64,000 nt of DNA from Firmicutes bacterium UBA6806 (GCA_002452745.1 DKFC01000071.1:22922-86921); one strand, 5' to 3'; shown: positions 24,003 through 33,733, counted from the first letter of the stretch. Translations and numbers: made by a program. Notes: generated by a model from the letters alone, not told the origin.

Positions 24003-25160
24003 CTATTTTTTATAGACGACTTCACCGTTGACAATTGTGTATTCCACATGTGCTTGAAGATCAAATGGATGTCTATCCCAAATGACGATATCAGCATCTT
24101 TTCCGACTTCCAAGCTGCCCACTCGATTTTGAACGCCCAATATTTCTGCTGGATTAATGGTGATGCACTTTAGTGCTTCCATTTCATCGAGTCCGGATTT
24201 ATGAGCAAGTGCCGCACACATTGGCAAGTACTCTAAGGGAATTACAGGACTATCTGTCATAATCGCTATTTTACAGCCTGCTTCAACCATGGCCTTCGGC
24301 GTGTCAAAAGTTTTATTGTTGAGCTCAAATTTGGACTTGTTTCCAAAAGATGGGCCGATAATAGCTGGATACCCTTCTTTGGCAAGATGTCCAGAAATCA
24401 GATGCCCCTCTGTACAGTGCTCCAGTGTCAACTTGACGCCGAATTCCTTGGCAATTCTAATAGAGGTAAAAATGTCATCAGCTCTATGCGCATGCGCTTT
24501 TAAAGGGATTTCGCCTTTCACAACCGGCAGCATCGCCTCCAGTTTCATGTCATAGGCAGGCATTTTACTCATGTCGTCGCCAGCCGCTTCAATTTTATCT
24601 TTGTACTCATTTGCTTTGGCCAGTGTTTCTCTGAGTTTTGCCGCCGTTCCCATCCGAGTAGTCGGCATGAGTTTCTTTTCAGCATAAACGCGCTTAGGAT
24701 TCTCGCCAAACGCACATTTCATCGCAACAGCAGGGTCTATGACCATATCGTCTATTCGATCACCATAGAGTTTTACAACCGCAAACGTCCCACCGATGAC
24801 ATTGGCACTTCCCGGGCCTGTTGCCGCAGTGGTAACGCCACCTTTAATGGCATTTTCAAACGCTTCATCCCTTGGATTCAACGCGTCTATCGCCCTTAAA
24901 TGAGGTGTCACAGGATCTGTCATCTCATTGCCGTCTGCTCCTTCAAATCCAATTCCCTCTTCCCACATGCCGATGTGGCAATGTGCATCAATAAATCCTG
25001 GAAAGACTTTTTTGCCAGTGGCATCAAGCGTAACCGCATCAAGTGGCGCAACTAGATCCGTTCCAATTTCCTTTATTTTCCCGTCTTCAACCAAGAGACA
25101 CCCATTTTGAATGATTTCTCCAGCCATTGTGTAAATTTCAGCATTTTTAATGAACAACAT
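24003..25160 (-). CDS. Amidohydrolase (imidazolonepropionase-like family)
   Basis: 385 residues with the metal-dependent hydrolase fold: an N-terminal beta part (AGEIIQNGCLLVEDGKIKEIG), the first metal site GFIDAHCHIGMWEEGI near residue 55-70, HAHRADD and LEHCTEGH near 220-255, and the catalytic Asp in MTDSPVIPLEY near 300. The C-terminus GSLEVGKDADIVIWD is typical. Family members hydrolyse cyclic amides, prolidyl dipeptides or related compounds; the substrate cannot be read from sequence. It is monocistronic, with its own promoter and terminator, and starts after GGGGGTAATCAA. A role in peptide scavenging is as likely as one in heterocycle breakdown. Confidence 0.85.
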   Translation of the reverse strand: MLFIKNAEIYTMAGEIIQNGCLLVEDGKIKEIGTDLVAPLDAVTLDATGKKVFPGFIDAHCHIGMWEEGIGFEGADGNEMTDPVTPHLRAIDALNPRDEAFENAIKGGVTTAATGPGSANVIGGTFAVVKLYGDRIDDMVIDPAVAMKCAFGENPKRVYAEKKLMPTTRMGTAAKLRETLAKANEYKDKIEAAGDDMSKMPAYDMKLEAMLPVVKGEIPLKAHAHRADDIFTSIRIAKEFGVKLTLEHCTEGHLISGHLAKEGYPAIIGPSFGNKSKFELNNKTFDTPKAMVEAGCKIAIMTDSPVIPLEYLPMCAALAHKSGLDEMEALKCITINPAEILGVQNRVGSLEVGKDADIVIWDRHPFDLQAHVEYTIVNGEVVYKK

Positions 25161-25205
25161 TTGATTACCCCCTTAATAAAGATAATTATTTCGCTTTTCT
25201 AAATA

Positions 25206-25214
25206 ATTATACCA
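25206..25214 (-). promoter_or_regulatory. Extended -10 promoter of the amidohydrolase gene
   Basis: TGG-TATAAT on the minus strand, with TTGCAG 15 bases upstream as a poor -35. The start of the transcript can fold into an AT-rich 10-bp hairpin (ATAATTATTT with AAATAATTAT). Confidence 0.5.
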
Positions 25215-25330
25215 TTTTTTAGTGAGCTGCAATGCTATTTTTTAAAGATATACAAATTTATTTTTATGGAATGTCATTCTCACGACAATCTCCTTAAACG
25301 CTGATCTGTCAATCTATTCTAAACGCTTTC

Positions 25331-27619
25331 TTAAATCTCTTTGACATTCTTCATAGTCAACGATATCTTGCCCCTGTTGTAGTCCACTGTGAGAATCTGC
25401 ACTTTAACGGTGTCGCCAACGGACAGAACTTGCATTGGATGTTTGATAAACCGATCGCAGATTTCTGATATGTGAACCAATCCATCCTGCTTTACACCGA
25501 TGTCCACAAAAGCGCCAAAGTCCACTACATTTCTAACAGTTCCCGTCAGCACCATCCCAGGTTTGAGGTCTTCCATTTTGAGAACATCACTTCTAAAGAG
25601 CGGTTTTGGCATATCTTCACGAGGGTCTCTTCCCGGCTTTTTAAGCTCTGACACAATATCTCTAAGGGTCATCTCACCTATGCCCAATTTATTCGACAGT
25701 TTTTTTAGACCGTCACTGAGTCTTTGCATTCTCTCTTTTTGAGGGTCAACTTTTGGTTGCTTGAAGGCTTTGAGTGCTTCAAATCCAGAACCTCTTGTCT
25801 GCGGTTTCCCTGCTGGTTTTTGCTTGACTTCCCCAAGCGACACTATGGCGTCTTCAATTTGAGACATATTGCCCGTTCTCAAATCTTCTAAGCTGAGTCC
25901 CAATTCATCAAGCAGTTTAAGGGTAACTTCATAACTCTCCGGATGCACTGCCGTATTATCCAAAGGATTGCCGCCTTTTGGGATTCTCAGAAAGCCCGCG
26001 CACTGTTCAAAGACTTTATCGCCAAGTCGTTTGACTTTTAAAAGTTGGCTTCTCTCACTGAACTTGCCGTTTTCGTCTCTATAGGCAACGATGTTTTTTG
26101 CAAGCGTCCCACTGATGCCTGATACATAGTTTAATAGCGAAGGCGTTGCGGTGTTTAAATCCACACCCACGCTGTTGACGCAGTCCTCCACGACGTTTTT
26201 AAGCTGTTCTTCAAGTCTTTTTTGGTTGACATCATGTTGATATTGACCAACGCCGATGCTCTTAGGATCAATTTTTACAAGCTCAGCAAGCGGATCTTGG
26301 AGCCGTCTCCCGATGGAAATCGCTCCTCTGATGGAAACATCTATGTCTGGATATTCCTCCGTTGCCAGTTTTGAAGCTGAATACACAGAAGCACCCGCTT
26401 CACTGACAATTGTGTAATATACGGTTTCGTCCATTTCGTTAATCATATCGGCAACGACTTTTTCAGTTTCCCGTGACGCCGTTCCATTTCCAATCGGAAT
26501 GATGTTCAAGTCGTATTTTCGAATGAGTTGCTCCATTTTCTTTTGAGCTTCTTCAACTTTGTTCACAGGTTCATTTGGGTACACAGTTGCATAATCAAGC
26601 AGTTTACCTGTTTCGTCTAATACAGCCAACTTACAACCCGTTCTATAACTTGGATCCACTGCAAGAATCCTCATGTCTTTTACAGGTGGTACTAAGAGCA
26701 AGGACTTTGTATTTTTCCCAAATACCTTTATGGCTTCCTCTTCTGCCCGCTCGGTCAAAATACTTCGAATCTCTCTCTCAATAGAGGGTGAAATCAACCT
26801 CTTATAACTGTCTTCAATGGTTTGAATCAAGTACTCAGTTGCCTCTTTTGACCCACCGGTGATGGTCTCCTTTTTAAGGTACTCCAGAATTTGTTCGTCA
26901 GGGCTTTGTACCTTGACTTTTAATACTTTTTCCTTCTCCCCTCTGTTGATGGCCAAAATCCTATGGTTTGCAATTTTGGAAACCCCTTCTGAAAATTCAT
27001 AGTACATTTCATAGACTGATTCTTCACCAGGTGTTTGTGCCGTAGAAGTCACCAACCCATGTTCTAGAATCGTCGCTCTGATAAATTCTCTATGTGCTGC
27101 GTTATCAGAGATTCTCTCCGCAATGATATCCATTGCGCCTTGTAGTGCTTCCTGAGCTGTTTTGACTTCCTTATCCGGGTTTACATACCCTTCTGCCAGT
27201 TCAATAATAGGCTGACTTAATGTCTCTTGAGCCAATAGGATATCTGCCAACGGTTCAAGTCCTCGCTCAATCGCCTTGGACGCACGAGTGCTCTTTTTCT
27301 GTTTATAAGGTCTATAGAGATCTTCTACCTTTTGCAAAACAGTTGCCGCAAGAATTTCTGACTTCAATTCCTCTGTGAGTTTCCCCTGTTCTTCTATGAT
27401 GCCCATAACCTCTTGCTTTCTGCTCTCGAGGTTTCTGAGGTATTTTAATCGGTCGTCAAAATCCCTTAGAATTTCATCGCTGATACCGCCTGTTGCCTCT
27501 TTACGGTATCTTGCGATGAATGGAATCGTATTCCCTTCGTCTATTAGATTTATTGTAGCTTCAACTTGCTTTAAGGATAAATTTAGCTCAGATGACAGCT
27601 GTTTTATAATAAGTTCCAT
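25331..27619 (-). CDS. tex: Tex-like S1 RNA-binding protein
   Basis: 762 residues, typical of Tex. The N-terminal helical region has the signature IPFIARYRKEATGGISDE near 33-50. A YqgF-like RNase-H fold follows (ILAVDPSYRTGCKLAVLD near 330), then tandem helix-hairpin-helix motifs (LNTATPSLLNYVSGISGTLA) near 500. At the C-terminus lies an S1 domain (GTVRNVVDFGAFVDIGVKQ near 695). Tex is a cytoplasmic nucleic-acid-binding protein linked to transcription and ribosome rescue. The ATG follows AAGGGGGAACAT, 39 bases after the prfB stop. Confidence 0.93.
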   Translation of the reverse strand: MELIIKQLSSELNLSLKQVEATINLIDEGNTIPFIARYRKEATGGISDEILRDFDDRLKYLRNLESRKQEVMGIIEEQGKLTEELKSEILAATVLQKVEDLYRPYKQKKSTRASKAIERGLEPLADILLAQETLSQPIIELAEGYVNPDKEVKTAQEALQGAMDIIAERISDNAAHREFIRATILEHGLVTSTAQTPGEESVYEMYYEFSEGVSKIANHRILAINRGEKEKVLKVKVQSPDEQILEYLKKETITGGSKEATEYLIQTIEDSYKRLISPSIEREIRSILTERAEEEAIKVFGKNTKSLLLVPPVKDMRILAVDPSYRTGCKLAVLDETGKLLDYATVYPNEPVNKVEEAQKKMEQLIRKYDLNIIPIGNGTASRETEKVVADMINEMDETVYYTIVSEAGASVYSASKLATEEYPDIDVSIRGAISIGRRLQDPLAELVKIDPKSIGVGQYQHDVNQKRLEEQLKNVVEDCVNSVGVDLNTATPSLLNYVSGISGTLAKNIVAYRDENGKFSERSQLLKVKRLGDKVFEQCAGFLRIPKGGNPLDNTAVHPESYEVTLKLLDELGLSLEDLRTGNMSQIEDAIVSLGEVKQKPAGKPQTRGSGFEALKAFKQPKVDPQKERMQRLSDGLKKLSNKLGIGEMTLRDIVSELKKPGRDPREDMPKPLFRSDVLKMEDLKPGMVLTGTVRNVVDFGAFVDIGVKQDGLVHISEICDRFIKHPMQVLSVGDTVKVQILTVDYNRGKISLTMKNVKEI

Positions 27620-27658
27620 ATGTTCCCCCTTAATTTTAGAATATGCTTGCTTTATCGT

Positions 27659-28784
27659 CTAAAGGTCTTCTGCACCCTCTTCAGCACGGTTGCCTCTCAG
27701 GTAGCTGTCTATGAAAATATCCAAGTCTCCATCCATAACCGCCTGTATATTGCCCACTTCAGCACCTGTTCTATGGTCCTTGACCAGATTATATGGATGA
27801 AACACATACGAGCGAATTTGACTGCCCCATGTGATCTGAGAGTAATCTCCTGCTAGGTCCTCAATTCGCTCCTTGTTTTCCCGCTCTTTGAGTTCGACCA
27901 GTTTGGCAGTGAGCATTTTCATAGCGGTTGCACGGTTAGCTGTCTGCGATCTCTCATTTTGACACTGAACCACGATTCCAGTTGGCATATGCGTGATTCT
28001 AACTGCGGAGTCCGTGGTGTTGACATGCTGTCCACCTGCTCCAGACGCTCTATAGGTGTCCACTTTCAGGTCAACGGGGTTGATGTCTATTTCATAGGAC
28101 TCGTCTATTTCCGGCATTACGTCCACCGATGTGAACGAGGTATGGCGTTTCCCCGACGAGTCAAAAGGTGAGATTCTGACAATCCGATGAACGCCTTTTT
28201 CCGACTTTAAAAATCCATAGGCATTCAGCCCTTCTATCATCATAGCGACACTCTTAATCCCCGCCACTGTATCGTTTTGAAGGTCGAGCACCTTGACGGT
28301 ATAACCCTTTTTATCCGCATATCGCTTATACATTCTCAGAAGCATCTCAGCCCAGTCCATAGCATCGGTTCCACCAGAACCTGCATGGATGGACAAAATG
28401 GCGTTGTTGCTGTCAAATTCCCCAGTTAAAAGCGTTTCCAAAGTCATGCTTTCGCATATTTCAGCAAGTTGCTTGAACGTTTCCTCCACTTCGCCTTCCA
28501 AACTGTCATCCTTTTCTGAAATGGCCATTTCACACAAAAGTTCAAGCTCATCAATCTGATTGCTAAGCGCCTCAAATCGTTCCACTTTTGTTTTAAGTGC
28601 CTTTTGCAGTTTTAGTTTGCCTTGAGCTTTCTCCGTGTCGTTCCAAAATTCTGGCTCTGCCATTTCGTACTCCAAATCCTCAATCCGCTGTCTCACTCTG
28701 ACTAAGTCAAAGTGACACCTCGAGCTCGGCGGCGTCCGCCTTTAGTGTGCGTATCTCACGCTGGTATTTCTCTAGTAATATCAT
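27659..28784 (-). CDS. prfB: Peptide chain release factor 2, with programmed +1 frameshift
   Basis: RF2 ends translation at UGA and UAA. The reading begins at an ATG after GGAGGTAACA and runs 25 codons to CTT-TGA-C. Skipping one base there continues in frame for 349 residues, 374 in all, as usual for RF2. ISPFDSS carries the SPF stop-codon motif and RASGAGGQHVN the GGQ peptidyl-hydrolysis motif. The frameshift is the known autoregulation of prfB: low RF2 lets the ribosome shift past the TGA. It follows secA, as in B. subtilis. The segment looks like a normal gene, not a pseudogene. Confidence 0.95.
28706..28712 (-). promoter_or_regulatory. prfB +1 frameshift site
   Basis: CTTTGAC on the minus strand, with in-frame TGA, matches the conserved RF2 slippery site. 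GAGGTG three bases before CTT is the internal Shine-Dalgarno-like stimulator at the usual spacing. Confidence 0.92.
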
Positions 28785-28786
28785 TG

Positions 28787-28906
28787 TTACCTCCATCTTG
28801 TTTTGAATTTCACGCCTTTACGGCACAAGCATAAAGAGGTGCATCCGCATCCACAGGTTTTCTCAGCAAAGAAGTGAGATTTCAAACCAGAGATTGCGAC
28901 ATACAC
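28787..28906 (-). CDS. Possible cysteine-rich micro-protein between secA and prfB
   Basis: A 39-codon open frame beginning at GTG. It has five cysteines in an 11-residue stretch, TCGCGCTSLCLCRKG, near residues 17-31, which looks like a metal-binding peptide. The stop TAA lies in the prfB ribosome site (TGGAGG-TAA-CA-ATG), suggesting translational coupling. Against it: no clear ribosome site precedes the GTG, and no ATG occurs in the open frame, which starts at the end of secA. I do not recognise it, and it could be chance. Confidence 0.25.
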   Translation of the reverse strand: MYVAISGLKSHFFAEKTCGCGCTSLCLCRKGVKFKTRWR

Positions 28907-28947
28907 CCCTTTTAAAACGATTTCATCATTCTTTAAAAATAGGTTGG

Positions 28948-31689
28948 CTATTCGTTAAGCCCACAGCATTTTTTGTATTTCTTCCCACTTCCGCATGGAC
29001 ATGGATCATTTCTGCCTGGCTTTTTATCCGATTTATACGGCTTGGCAGCATTTGTCTCAGATCCACCTGACGTTCCTGTGACAACTGCCACTTGACGTCT
29101 TTCAGTGTTGGTCTCTATGGTCACGTGGAAGAGCGTTTTGATTGTCTCTTGCTGAATGCTTGCAATCATCTCTTCAAACATATCAAAGCCTTCCATTTTA
29201 TATGCGATAACAGGGTCTTGCTGACCAAATGCACGGAGGCTGATTCCCTGTTTGAGCTGATCCATTGCGTCTATGTGATCGATCCAGTGCATGTCAACTA
29301 CTCTAAGCAGAATCGCCCTTTCCACTTCACGCATTCTATCAGGGTCAATTTCCTGTTCTTTTGCTTCGTACAGCTCCTTTGCCTTTTCAAATAGAACGTC
29401 TTTAAGCGTCTCCACAGTTAAGTCTTCAACGTTTTGGAATTCAACCGATCCCTGTGGTAGGAAGATTGCATGAAGGTTGTTGAGCAAACCGTCTAAATCC
29501 CATTCTTCAGGGTATTTATAGCCCTCAGTATACATAGGGATGGTTCGATCCAAAATCCTCTCCATCATGGAGAAGATGTTGTCTCTAATATTCTCGCCGT
29601 GAAGGACTTTGTTACGCTCACCATATATGATTTCCCTCTGTCTGTTCATGACATCGTCATATTGGAGAACGTGCTTACGAATGCCAAAGTTTCTGCCCTC
29701 TACTTTTTTCTGAGCATTTTCAATGGATTTTGTCAGCATTTTATTTTCAAGCTGCATGTCCTCTTCAAATCCAAGCGATTCAACAATTTGTTTTGCCCTG
29801 TCGCTGACGAAGAGTCTCATGAGGTCATCTTCAAATGAAATATAAAATTGTGACGATCCCGGGTCTCCTTGACGACCAGAACGTCCTCTGAGCTGGTTGT
29901 CAATACGTCTGGACTCGTGTCTCTCTGTCCCGATGATGTGAAGACCGCCTGCTTCTCTGACTTTTTCAGCTTCTTCATCAGTGGTCTTCTTGAGCCCTTT
30001 GTAGAGTTCGTCGTATACAGCTTTCGCCTCGATGATTTCTGGATCATCTTTGACAATTGGACTTGCAGCAAGGTTGATTACATGATCCGAATATCCTTTT
30101 CGAAGCATTTCTCTCTTTGCCATGAACTCAGGATTTCCGCCGAGCATGATATCTGTTCCACGGCCTGCCATATTGGTTGCAATGGTCACTGAACCAAATC
30201 GGCCTGCCTGTGCGACAATTTCCGCCTCTCTATCATGTTGTTTTGCATTGAGGACTTCGTGCTTGATGCCCTTTTTCTTGAGCATGGCACTTATGAACTC
30301 AGATGTCTCAATGCTGATGGTTCCCACAAGTACCGGCTGTCCCTTGGCGTGTTTCTCTTCTATATCGTCAAGCACTGCTTGAAACTTGCCACTGTGATTT
30401 TTATAGATGGCATCTTCAAGGTCTTGTCTTGCAATCGGTCTATTAGTTGGAATTACAACGACATCCATATTGTAGATGTGTCTGAACTCGTCTTCTTCCG
30501 TTTTGGCAGTACCAGTCATCCCAGCCAATTTTTTGTACATTCTAAAATAATTTTGAAGGGTGATGGTCGCAAGGGTTTGTGATTCTTTTCGAACTTCAAT
30601 TCCCTCTTTTGCCTCTATCGCTTGATGCAGTCCATTCGAGTACCTTCTACCATACATGAGACGTCCTGTAAATTCGTCTACAATGATGACTTCATCATCT
30701 TTTACAATGTAATCGACATCACGTTTCATGAGGAATCTAGCTCGAATTGCCTGATTGATATGATGCGATAATTCAAGGTTTTCAGGATCACTTAAGTTCT
30801 CCAGCTTGAAGTAGGTCTCAGCTTTTTTAACACCATTTCTGTTTTCACTGCCCTCTTCCCTCTCACCGTATTTATCAACAACCAATCCGTCTGTCAACGC
30901 AATAGTCTTTGCCTTTTCGTCAATATTAACATCAGATTCTTTATCAAGTGTACCTGCAAACACGTTTGCAATCTGATATAAATCAGTGGATTTTTCACTC
31001 TCTCCAGAAATGATAAGGGGTGTTCTCGCCTCGTCCACTAAGATACTGTCAACCTCATCCACAATACCAAAATTAAGCGGTCTTTGAACCAGACGTTCTT
31101 GTCTCATAACCATGTTGTCTCTTAAGTAGTCAAAGCCAAATTCATTATTTGTTCCATACGTAATATCTGCAAGGTAAGCGTTTTTACGGTCTTCACCTTC
31201 AACACCGTGTACGACGCAGCCGACACTGAGTCCAAGAAACTCGTATAGTCTGCCCATCCACTCCTTATCCCGATGAGCAAGGTAATCATTGACAGTGACA
31301 ACATGAACACCTTTTCCTTCCAGTGCATTTAAATATACTGGAAGTGTTGCCACTAAAGTTTTCCCTTCCCCTGTCTTCATCTCTGCAATTCTGCCTTGAT
31401 GCAGTACGATGCCTCCGATGATCTGAGATCTAAAAGCACGTAATCCAAGCACCCTTTTGCCAGCTTCTCTAACCACTGCAAAAGCATCTGGCAACAGATC
31501 ATCCAGCGTTTCACCGTTTTGAATTCTCTCTTTAAAAAGTTCAGTTTGATGTCTCAACGTCTCGTCGGACATTGCCTCATATTTGCTTTCAAGGGACTCC
31601 ACTGCGTCAACTGTCTTGTTGAGCTTTTTGACTTCCTTTTCGTTTAAATCACCAAATATCAACCTCATTATATTCATTAATCTATTCAT
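28948..31689 (-). CDS. secA: Preprotein translocase ATPase SecA
   Basis: 913 residues, the motor that pushes preproteins through SecYEG. Walker A MKTGEGKTLVATLP is near 105, DEVDSILVDEARTPLIIS near 215, and the second helicase half has ATNMAGRGTDIMLGG near 510. The C-terminal zinc domain is present (GRNDPCPCGSGKKYKKCCG). The start is not certain: ATG codons at positions 1, 5 and 8 are possible; AAAGG and TAGGT precede the first. Together with hpf and prfB it keeps the B. subtilis order. Confidence 0.96.
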   Translation of the reverse strand: MNRLMNIMRLIFGDLNEKEVKKLNKTVDAVESLESKYEAMSDETLRHQTELFKERIQNGETLDDLLPDAFAVVREAGKRVLGLRAFRSQIIGGIVLHQGRIAEMKTGEGKTLVATLPVYLNALEGKGVHVVTVNDYLAHRDKEWMGRLYEFLGLSVGCVVHGVEGEDRKNAYLADITYGTNNEFGFDYLRDNMVMRQERLVQRPLNFGIVDEVDSILVDEARTPLIISGESEKSTDLYQIANVFAGTLDKESDVNIDEKAKTIALTDGLVVDKYGEREEGSENRNGVKKAETYFKLENLSDPENLELSHHINQAIRARFLMKRDVDYIVKDDEVIIVDEFTGRLMYGRRYSNGLHQAIEAKEGIEVRKESQTLATITLQNYFRMYKKLAGMTGTAKTEEDEFRHIYNMDVVVIPTNRPIARQDLEDAIYKNHSGKFQAVLDDIEEKHAKGQPVLVGTISIETSEFISAMLKKKGIKHEVLNAKQHDREAEIVAQAGRFGSVTIATNMAGRGTDIMLGGNPEFMAKREMLRKGYSDHVINLAASPIVKDDPEIIEAKAVYDELYKGLKKTTDEEAEKVREAGGLHIIGTERHESRRIDNQLRGRSGRQGDPGSSQFYISFEDDLMRLFVSDRAKQIVESLGFEEDMQLENKMLTKSIENAQKKVEGRNFGIRKHVLQYDDVMNRQREIIYGERNKVLHGENIRDNIFSMMERILDRTIPMYTEGYKYPEEWDLDGLLNNLHAIFLPQGSVEFQNVEDLTVETLKDVLFEKAKELYEAKEQEIDPDRMREVERAILLRVVDMHWIDHIDAMDQLKQGISLRAFGQQDPVIAYKMEGFDMFEEMIASIQQETIKTLFHVTIETNTERRQVAVVTGTSGGSETNAAKPYKSDKKPGRNDPCPCGSGKKYKKCCGLNE

Positions 31690-31713
31690 CCTTTCGATAC
31701 CTATCAGGAGTTT

Positions 31714-31740
31714 ATTATATCACACTATTTATTGTGACAA
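31714..31740 (-). promoter_or_regulatory. Possible promoter of secA
   Basis: TTGTCA, a short 15-base spacer and perfect TATAAT on the minus strand, just before the secA start. Confidence 0.4.
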
Positions 31741-31808
31741 TTCAAACAATTTGTTAACGCTTTGTATCCAAGAATTCAATTATTTTAAAAGCCTTGTAAT
31801 TTCTAGTT

Positions 31809-32402
31809 TTAACCTCTATCTCTATATGAAAACCTCACCATTGTATTCTTTAGTTTTTTAACGTGAAATCTCATTTCCTCTTGAATTAATAGAACGATCC
31901 CTAAAGATATGATAATATCACCCACACTCAAAATTCGGTTTAAGGGATAGCCTTCGGGTAAAAAAATACTCTTTCCAAGCACTTTTGATATAAGATCACC
32001 AGACGGCATCACCGAATAGTTGATAATATCACCTTGACTGACGCTATTTGCAAACGGAAGAAGAGTTGTTGACAGAATGCTCTCAGTGGCAACCGGCATC
32101 TTAAACCCATTTAATCCCATAACAATAAGATTGAGAGCCGTTCCTATGAGAATCAACTTAACCCCACGCTTATCATGGTTCACAATTAAAATAAGAGCAC
32201 AAACGACCATGCCAATAAATGGCAAGATACTCGGATTCGCTATTTCTATTCCAAGCAAAGCCATTATGTAAGGTGCTAAAAACACAATAAAGGCTATCGG
32301 CGCCATTATCCATCCTTTGAATTTTGCATTCATAAAGTTTTGGAAACTTCCATTACGTATAAATCCAATTATCAATCCCAGTAATATCGCCTCAAGATAC
32401 AT
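31809..32402 (-). CDS. Membrane protein, DUF5317-like
   Basis: 197 residues with about five or six hydrophobic segments and a basic C-terminus. The blocks LNGFKMPVATES and NRILSVGDIIISLGIVLLIQE recall the clostridial DUF5317 family, from memory. The function of the family is not known to me. Its ATG follows the preceding acetyltransferase stop without a gap, so the pair is one operon. Confidence 0.6.
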   Translation of the reverse strand: MYLEAILLGLIIGFIRNGSFQNFMNAKFKGWIMAPIAFIVFLAPYIMALLGIEIANPSILPFIGMVVCALILIVNHDKRGVKLILIGTALNLIVMGLNGFKMPVATESILSTTLLPFANSVSQGDIINYSVMPSGDLISKVLGKSIFLPEGYPLNRILSVGDIIISLGIVLLIQEEMRFHVKKLKNTMVRFSYRDRG

Positions 32403-32957
32403 CTACTCGCTCCTTTGCTCCCATTCCGATTTCAACAGCCTGTAATCCACTCGATCATGCAGTTTCCCGTTATGATACATATGCTTAACCATATATGACT
32501 CCTGGGTCATACCAAGTTTTTTCATAATGCCAATTGAGGCCAAATTGTCACTGAGACATCCAGCCTCCACTTTAAGGACATTTTGTTCTTTAAACATATT
32601 GTCAACAACTGCTGTTGCTGCTTCAAACATATATCCCTGACCCCAAAACTCCGGTGAAATAAAATATCCTAAATTGACAACCTTTCCTTCCTCTGTATCA
32701 AACAAAACCAAGTACCCAATTTCTCCAATATATTTTCCTGTAGTCATATGTTCTATTGCAAAAAAATATTTGCTCCGATGAATCAATTTAGATTCTTGAA
32801 TCGACTCAAACAGTGTTTTTATTGTATCATCTACTGAATCCGATTTTATTTCCGGCATAAGGGCCATTGCCTGTCTATTCGTTAATAGTCTATGAAAATC
32901 CCACAAATCGCCTTCAACGTATTCTCTAATTATCAATCGGTTTGTCTGCAATATCAT
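32403..32957 (-). CDS. GNAT acetyltransferase, RimJ/RimL-like
   Basis: 184 residues. The N-terminus LQTNRLIIREYVEGDLWDFH is that of RimJ/RimL-type enzymes. The acetyl-CoA binding region is FISPEFWGQGYMFEAATAVV near 97-117, with QGYM where most members have GKG. Such enzymes acetylate N-terminal residues of ribosomal proteins or small molecules; the substrate is unknown. The ATG follows GGGAGGCAACTCGC. It is the first gene of a two-gene operon with the DUF5317-like gene. Confidence 0.8.
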   Translation of the reverse strand: MILQTNRLIIREYVEGDLWDFHRLLTNRQAMALMPEIKSDSVDDTIKTLFESIQESKLIHRSKYFFAIEHMTTGKYIGEIGYLVLFDTEEGKVVNLGYFISPEFWGQGYMFEAATAVVDNMFKEQNVLKVEAGCLSDNLASIGIMKKLGMTQESYMVKHMYHNGKLHDRVDYRLLKSEWEQRSE

Positions 32958-33058
32958 GCGAGTTGCCTCCCTTTAAAACATTCTTATTCTATTATAACAT
33001 AGCTATGAGGAATGTCTATCTTGGACGTGTTTATTTGATGTCTTAGAGACAATAAATA

Positions 33059-33087
33059 AGGAGTAGAAAGATTTTCTTCCCACTCCT
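33059..33087 (-). terminator. Possible terminator of hpf
   Basis: AGGAGT and ACTCCT enclose an inner AAAG/CTTC pairing. The minus strand continues TATTTATTG, a poor T-run. Confidence 0.4.
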
Positions 33088-33129
33088 GCATGTCAATTTA
33101 AATTTAATAAAAAATCCGCAATTACTGTT

Positions 33130-33660
33130 TTACAAATACGGTTCGATCAACCCAAAATCTCCATCCCTTCTTTTATATACAACATTTACTTCTTCCGTTT
33201 CTCCATTTAGAAAAACGAAAAAATCATGTCCCAAAAGCTCCATCTGTAAAACAGCTTCTTCTGGGTGCATTGGTTTTACAGCAAATCTCTTGGTTTTTAC
33301 AATTGATACATCCTGTTCCTTTTCAGCTGTTTCTGGAATTGCCTCAAACTTAATTGATTCATGTGCGTGAAATTTTTTTTCAATTTTTGTTTTATGCTTT
33401 TTCATTTGTTTTGCAATTTTCTCAATTGCTTCATCAATCGAAGCATACATATCTTCTGTTCTTCCCTCAGCCCTAAAAAGCGAGCCACTCTTTAAAGGTA
33501 TGGTTACTTCAACAATGTGATTATTCTTTTGAGTGCTAAAAGTAGCGTGCGCTTCGACATCACTTTTAAAGTATTTGTCAAATTTGCTTAGCTTTTTCTC
33601 AACTTGATCTCTAATTGCTTCTGTGATTACTAAATTTCTTCCTGTCACGATTACTTTCAT
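33130..33660 (-). CDS. hpf: Ribosome hibernation-promoting factor, long form
   Basis: 176 residues. The N-terminal S30AE/YfiA domain runs from MKVIVTGRNLVITEAI to about 100, then a linker and the C-terminal dimerisation domain (KRFAVKPMHPEEAVLQMELL). This long form joins two 70S ribosomes into inactive 100S particles. It lies between the flagellar genes and secA as in B. subtilis (yvyD). Upstream on the minus strand is GTTTTT-N13-GGGTAT (33696-33720), which resembles a sigma-B promoter, although Clostridia generally lack sigma-B; it may be coincidence. Confidence 0.95.
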   Translation of the reverse strand: MKVIVTGRNLVITEAIRDQVEKKLSKFDKYFKSDVEAHATFSTQKNNHIVEVTIPLKSGSLFRAEGRTEDMYASIDEAIEKIAKQMKKHKTKIEKKFHAHESIKFEAIPETAEKEQDVSIVKTKRFAVKPMHPEEAVLQMELLGHDFFVFLNGETEEVNVVYKRRDGDFGLIEPYL

Positions 33661-33733
33661 ATACTCAGCCCCTTTATAAAATTGATATTACTGATATACC
33701 CTATTTTAAGCTATAAAAACTATTTTCGCACTT

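Noticed and set aside
24003..25160. Amidohydrolase as imidazolonepropionase (hutI) completing a histidine pathway with the lyase
   Set aside because: It is 20 kb away with its own promoter and terminator, and the family similarity is general; no hutU is present.
27659..28696. prfB as a truncated gene or pseudogene lacking its N-terminus
   Set aside because: The first 25 codons lie in the other frame, joined by a canonical CTTTGAC shift site; the full RF2 is intact.
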